Source of the DNA: Alentia gelatinosa
Taxonomy: Eukaryota; Annelida; Polychaeta; Phyllodocida; Polynoidae
Direction: 5' to 3'
Assembly (NCBI GenBank): GCA_950022655.1
Contig: OX465579.1
Location: forward strand, 40,775,950-40,839,949
Length of the DNA: 64,000 bases
Shown: piece after piece, positions 63,629 through 64,000 of the stretch
Layout: every line of letters starts with the position of its first letter
How positions within the stretch are numbered: the stretch's first letter is position 1
Program-made: the position numbers and the translations under genes
The notes under the pieces: generated by a model
Seen by the model: the letters and a program-made list of their open reading frames with translations, nothing else
What the model was told of the DNA's origin: nothing
Databases searched by the model: none

Positions 63629-64000
63629 TGTTTTTAGTGTATCTCAACGGGGTACCAACACGTATGCTTGGTGACTCCGGAGCATCAGTTAACGTGATCG
63701 ACGAGCCGACGCTCCTCAAAATAAAGCCGCAACCGAGTCTGCAAAAACCCAACATGAACCTCTTCCCTTACAGACCAAAGGAAAAGCCAATACCTCTGCT
63801 GGGAATGTTTAAAGGCACCTTCAATACCGAATCCCATACCTATTCGGCAAAAGTATATGTGGCTCGCGGAAGTCATGGTGTGCTAATGGGACATGACACT
63901 GCAGACTAGCTGAACCTTATCAGAATCAACAAAGAGGCTGTGATAGCGAATGTCGTCACTGACTCTACAACCAAATCAATCATGGAAGAATTTGAAGACA
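63628..64000 (+). pseudogene. Gypsy aspartic protease / start of pol, partial
   Basis: The ATG at 63,628 overlaps the gag stop as TGATG, in a different frame. It encodes VYLNGVPTRMLGDSGASVNV with the D-S-G active site at about 63,672-63,680, and later GVLMGHDTAD. A TAG at 63,907 interrupts it, and the same frame continues open (LNLIRINKEAVI) to the window end. The protease would process Gag-Pol. The overlap suggests coupled termination-reinitiation or a frameshift for pol expression. Confidence 0.8.

Larger units (their letters stand above)
62071..64000 (+). mobile_element. Gypsy-type LTR retrotransposon, 5' part (runs off window)
   Basis: A 5' LTR, a TGGCGATGAGGAT primer-binding-type sequence, gag with CCHC knuckles and an aspartic protease in the usual Ty3/gypsy order. 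Integrase, RT and the 3' LTR lie beyond the window. Stops in gag (63,227) and after protease (63,907) mean this copy is defective. It is inserted upstream of, and opposite in strand to, the cGAS-like gene, presumably inside its first intron or 5' flank. Confidence 0.85.

Overview
The window is eukaryotic genomic DNA from an animal. It holds a spliced gene with GT-AG introns and metazoan retroelement clades: a Tx1/L1-like LINE, a CR1/Jockey-like LINE remnant, a DIRS-type tyrosine-recombinase element and a gypsy LTR element. It also holds many short terminal-inverted-repeat (TIR) elements. The mix, and a cGAS-like Mab-21 gene with all its catalytic acids, fits a marine invertebrate such as a cephalochordate, other invertebrate deuterostome or lophotrochozoan. 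The sequence alone does not fix the species. Most of the window is repeat-derived or featureless intergenic/intronic DNA, and no bacterial-style operon is present.

Layout. From 0 to 13.5 kb there are short repeats, degenerate unrecognised coding-like DNA, a recent 1.3-kb tandem duplication rich in a CTCAAGTTGAG palindrome, several TIR/foldback elements and a 204-bp tandem repeat. From 13.7 to 16.9 kb a degenerate DIRS-like element lies on the minus strand (gag, RT, RNase H, tyrosine recombinase). From about 18.0 to 25.84 kb a LINE lies on the plus strand: an intact ORF1 (coiled coil, L1-ORF1-like RNA-binding core, then a NADAR domain), a small frameshifted SGNH-hydrolase-like ORF, a 1.4-kb spacer, and a broken ORF2 (APE endonuclease, RT with an internal deletion, CCHC knuckle, AATAAA and poly-A). 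From 26 to 50 kb there is little beyond scattered TIR elements and dispersed repeats. A CpG-rich block with one possible minus-strand exon lies at 50-51 kb. A second, decayed LINE RT at 51.4-53.1 kb is split by a TIR element.

The only confident host gene is at 54.3-61.5 kb on the minus strand. Five exons join in frame into about 314 residues of a cGAS-like receptor (Mab-21/nucleotidyltransferase fold). They keep the GS loop, the E-x-D pair and the third Asp, so it is probably an innate-immune nucleic-acid sensor or relative. Its 4.7-kb intron holds a 94-bp perfect palindrome, CGACACG-rich repeats and a 16-bp minisatellite that switches strand midway. The 5' exon(s) were not found. A gypsy-type LTR retrotransposon (192-bp 5' LTR, gag with a premature stop, protease) starts just upstream on the other strand and runs off the window end.

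The observations that most deserve follow-up are the NADAR domain fused to a LINE ORF1 protein together with an SGNH-like ORF in one element, the cGAS-like receptor, and a family of paired-hairpin TIR elements present at five places.
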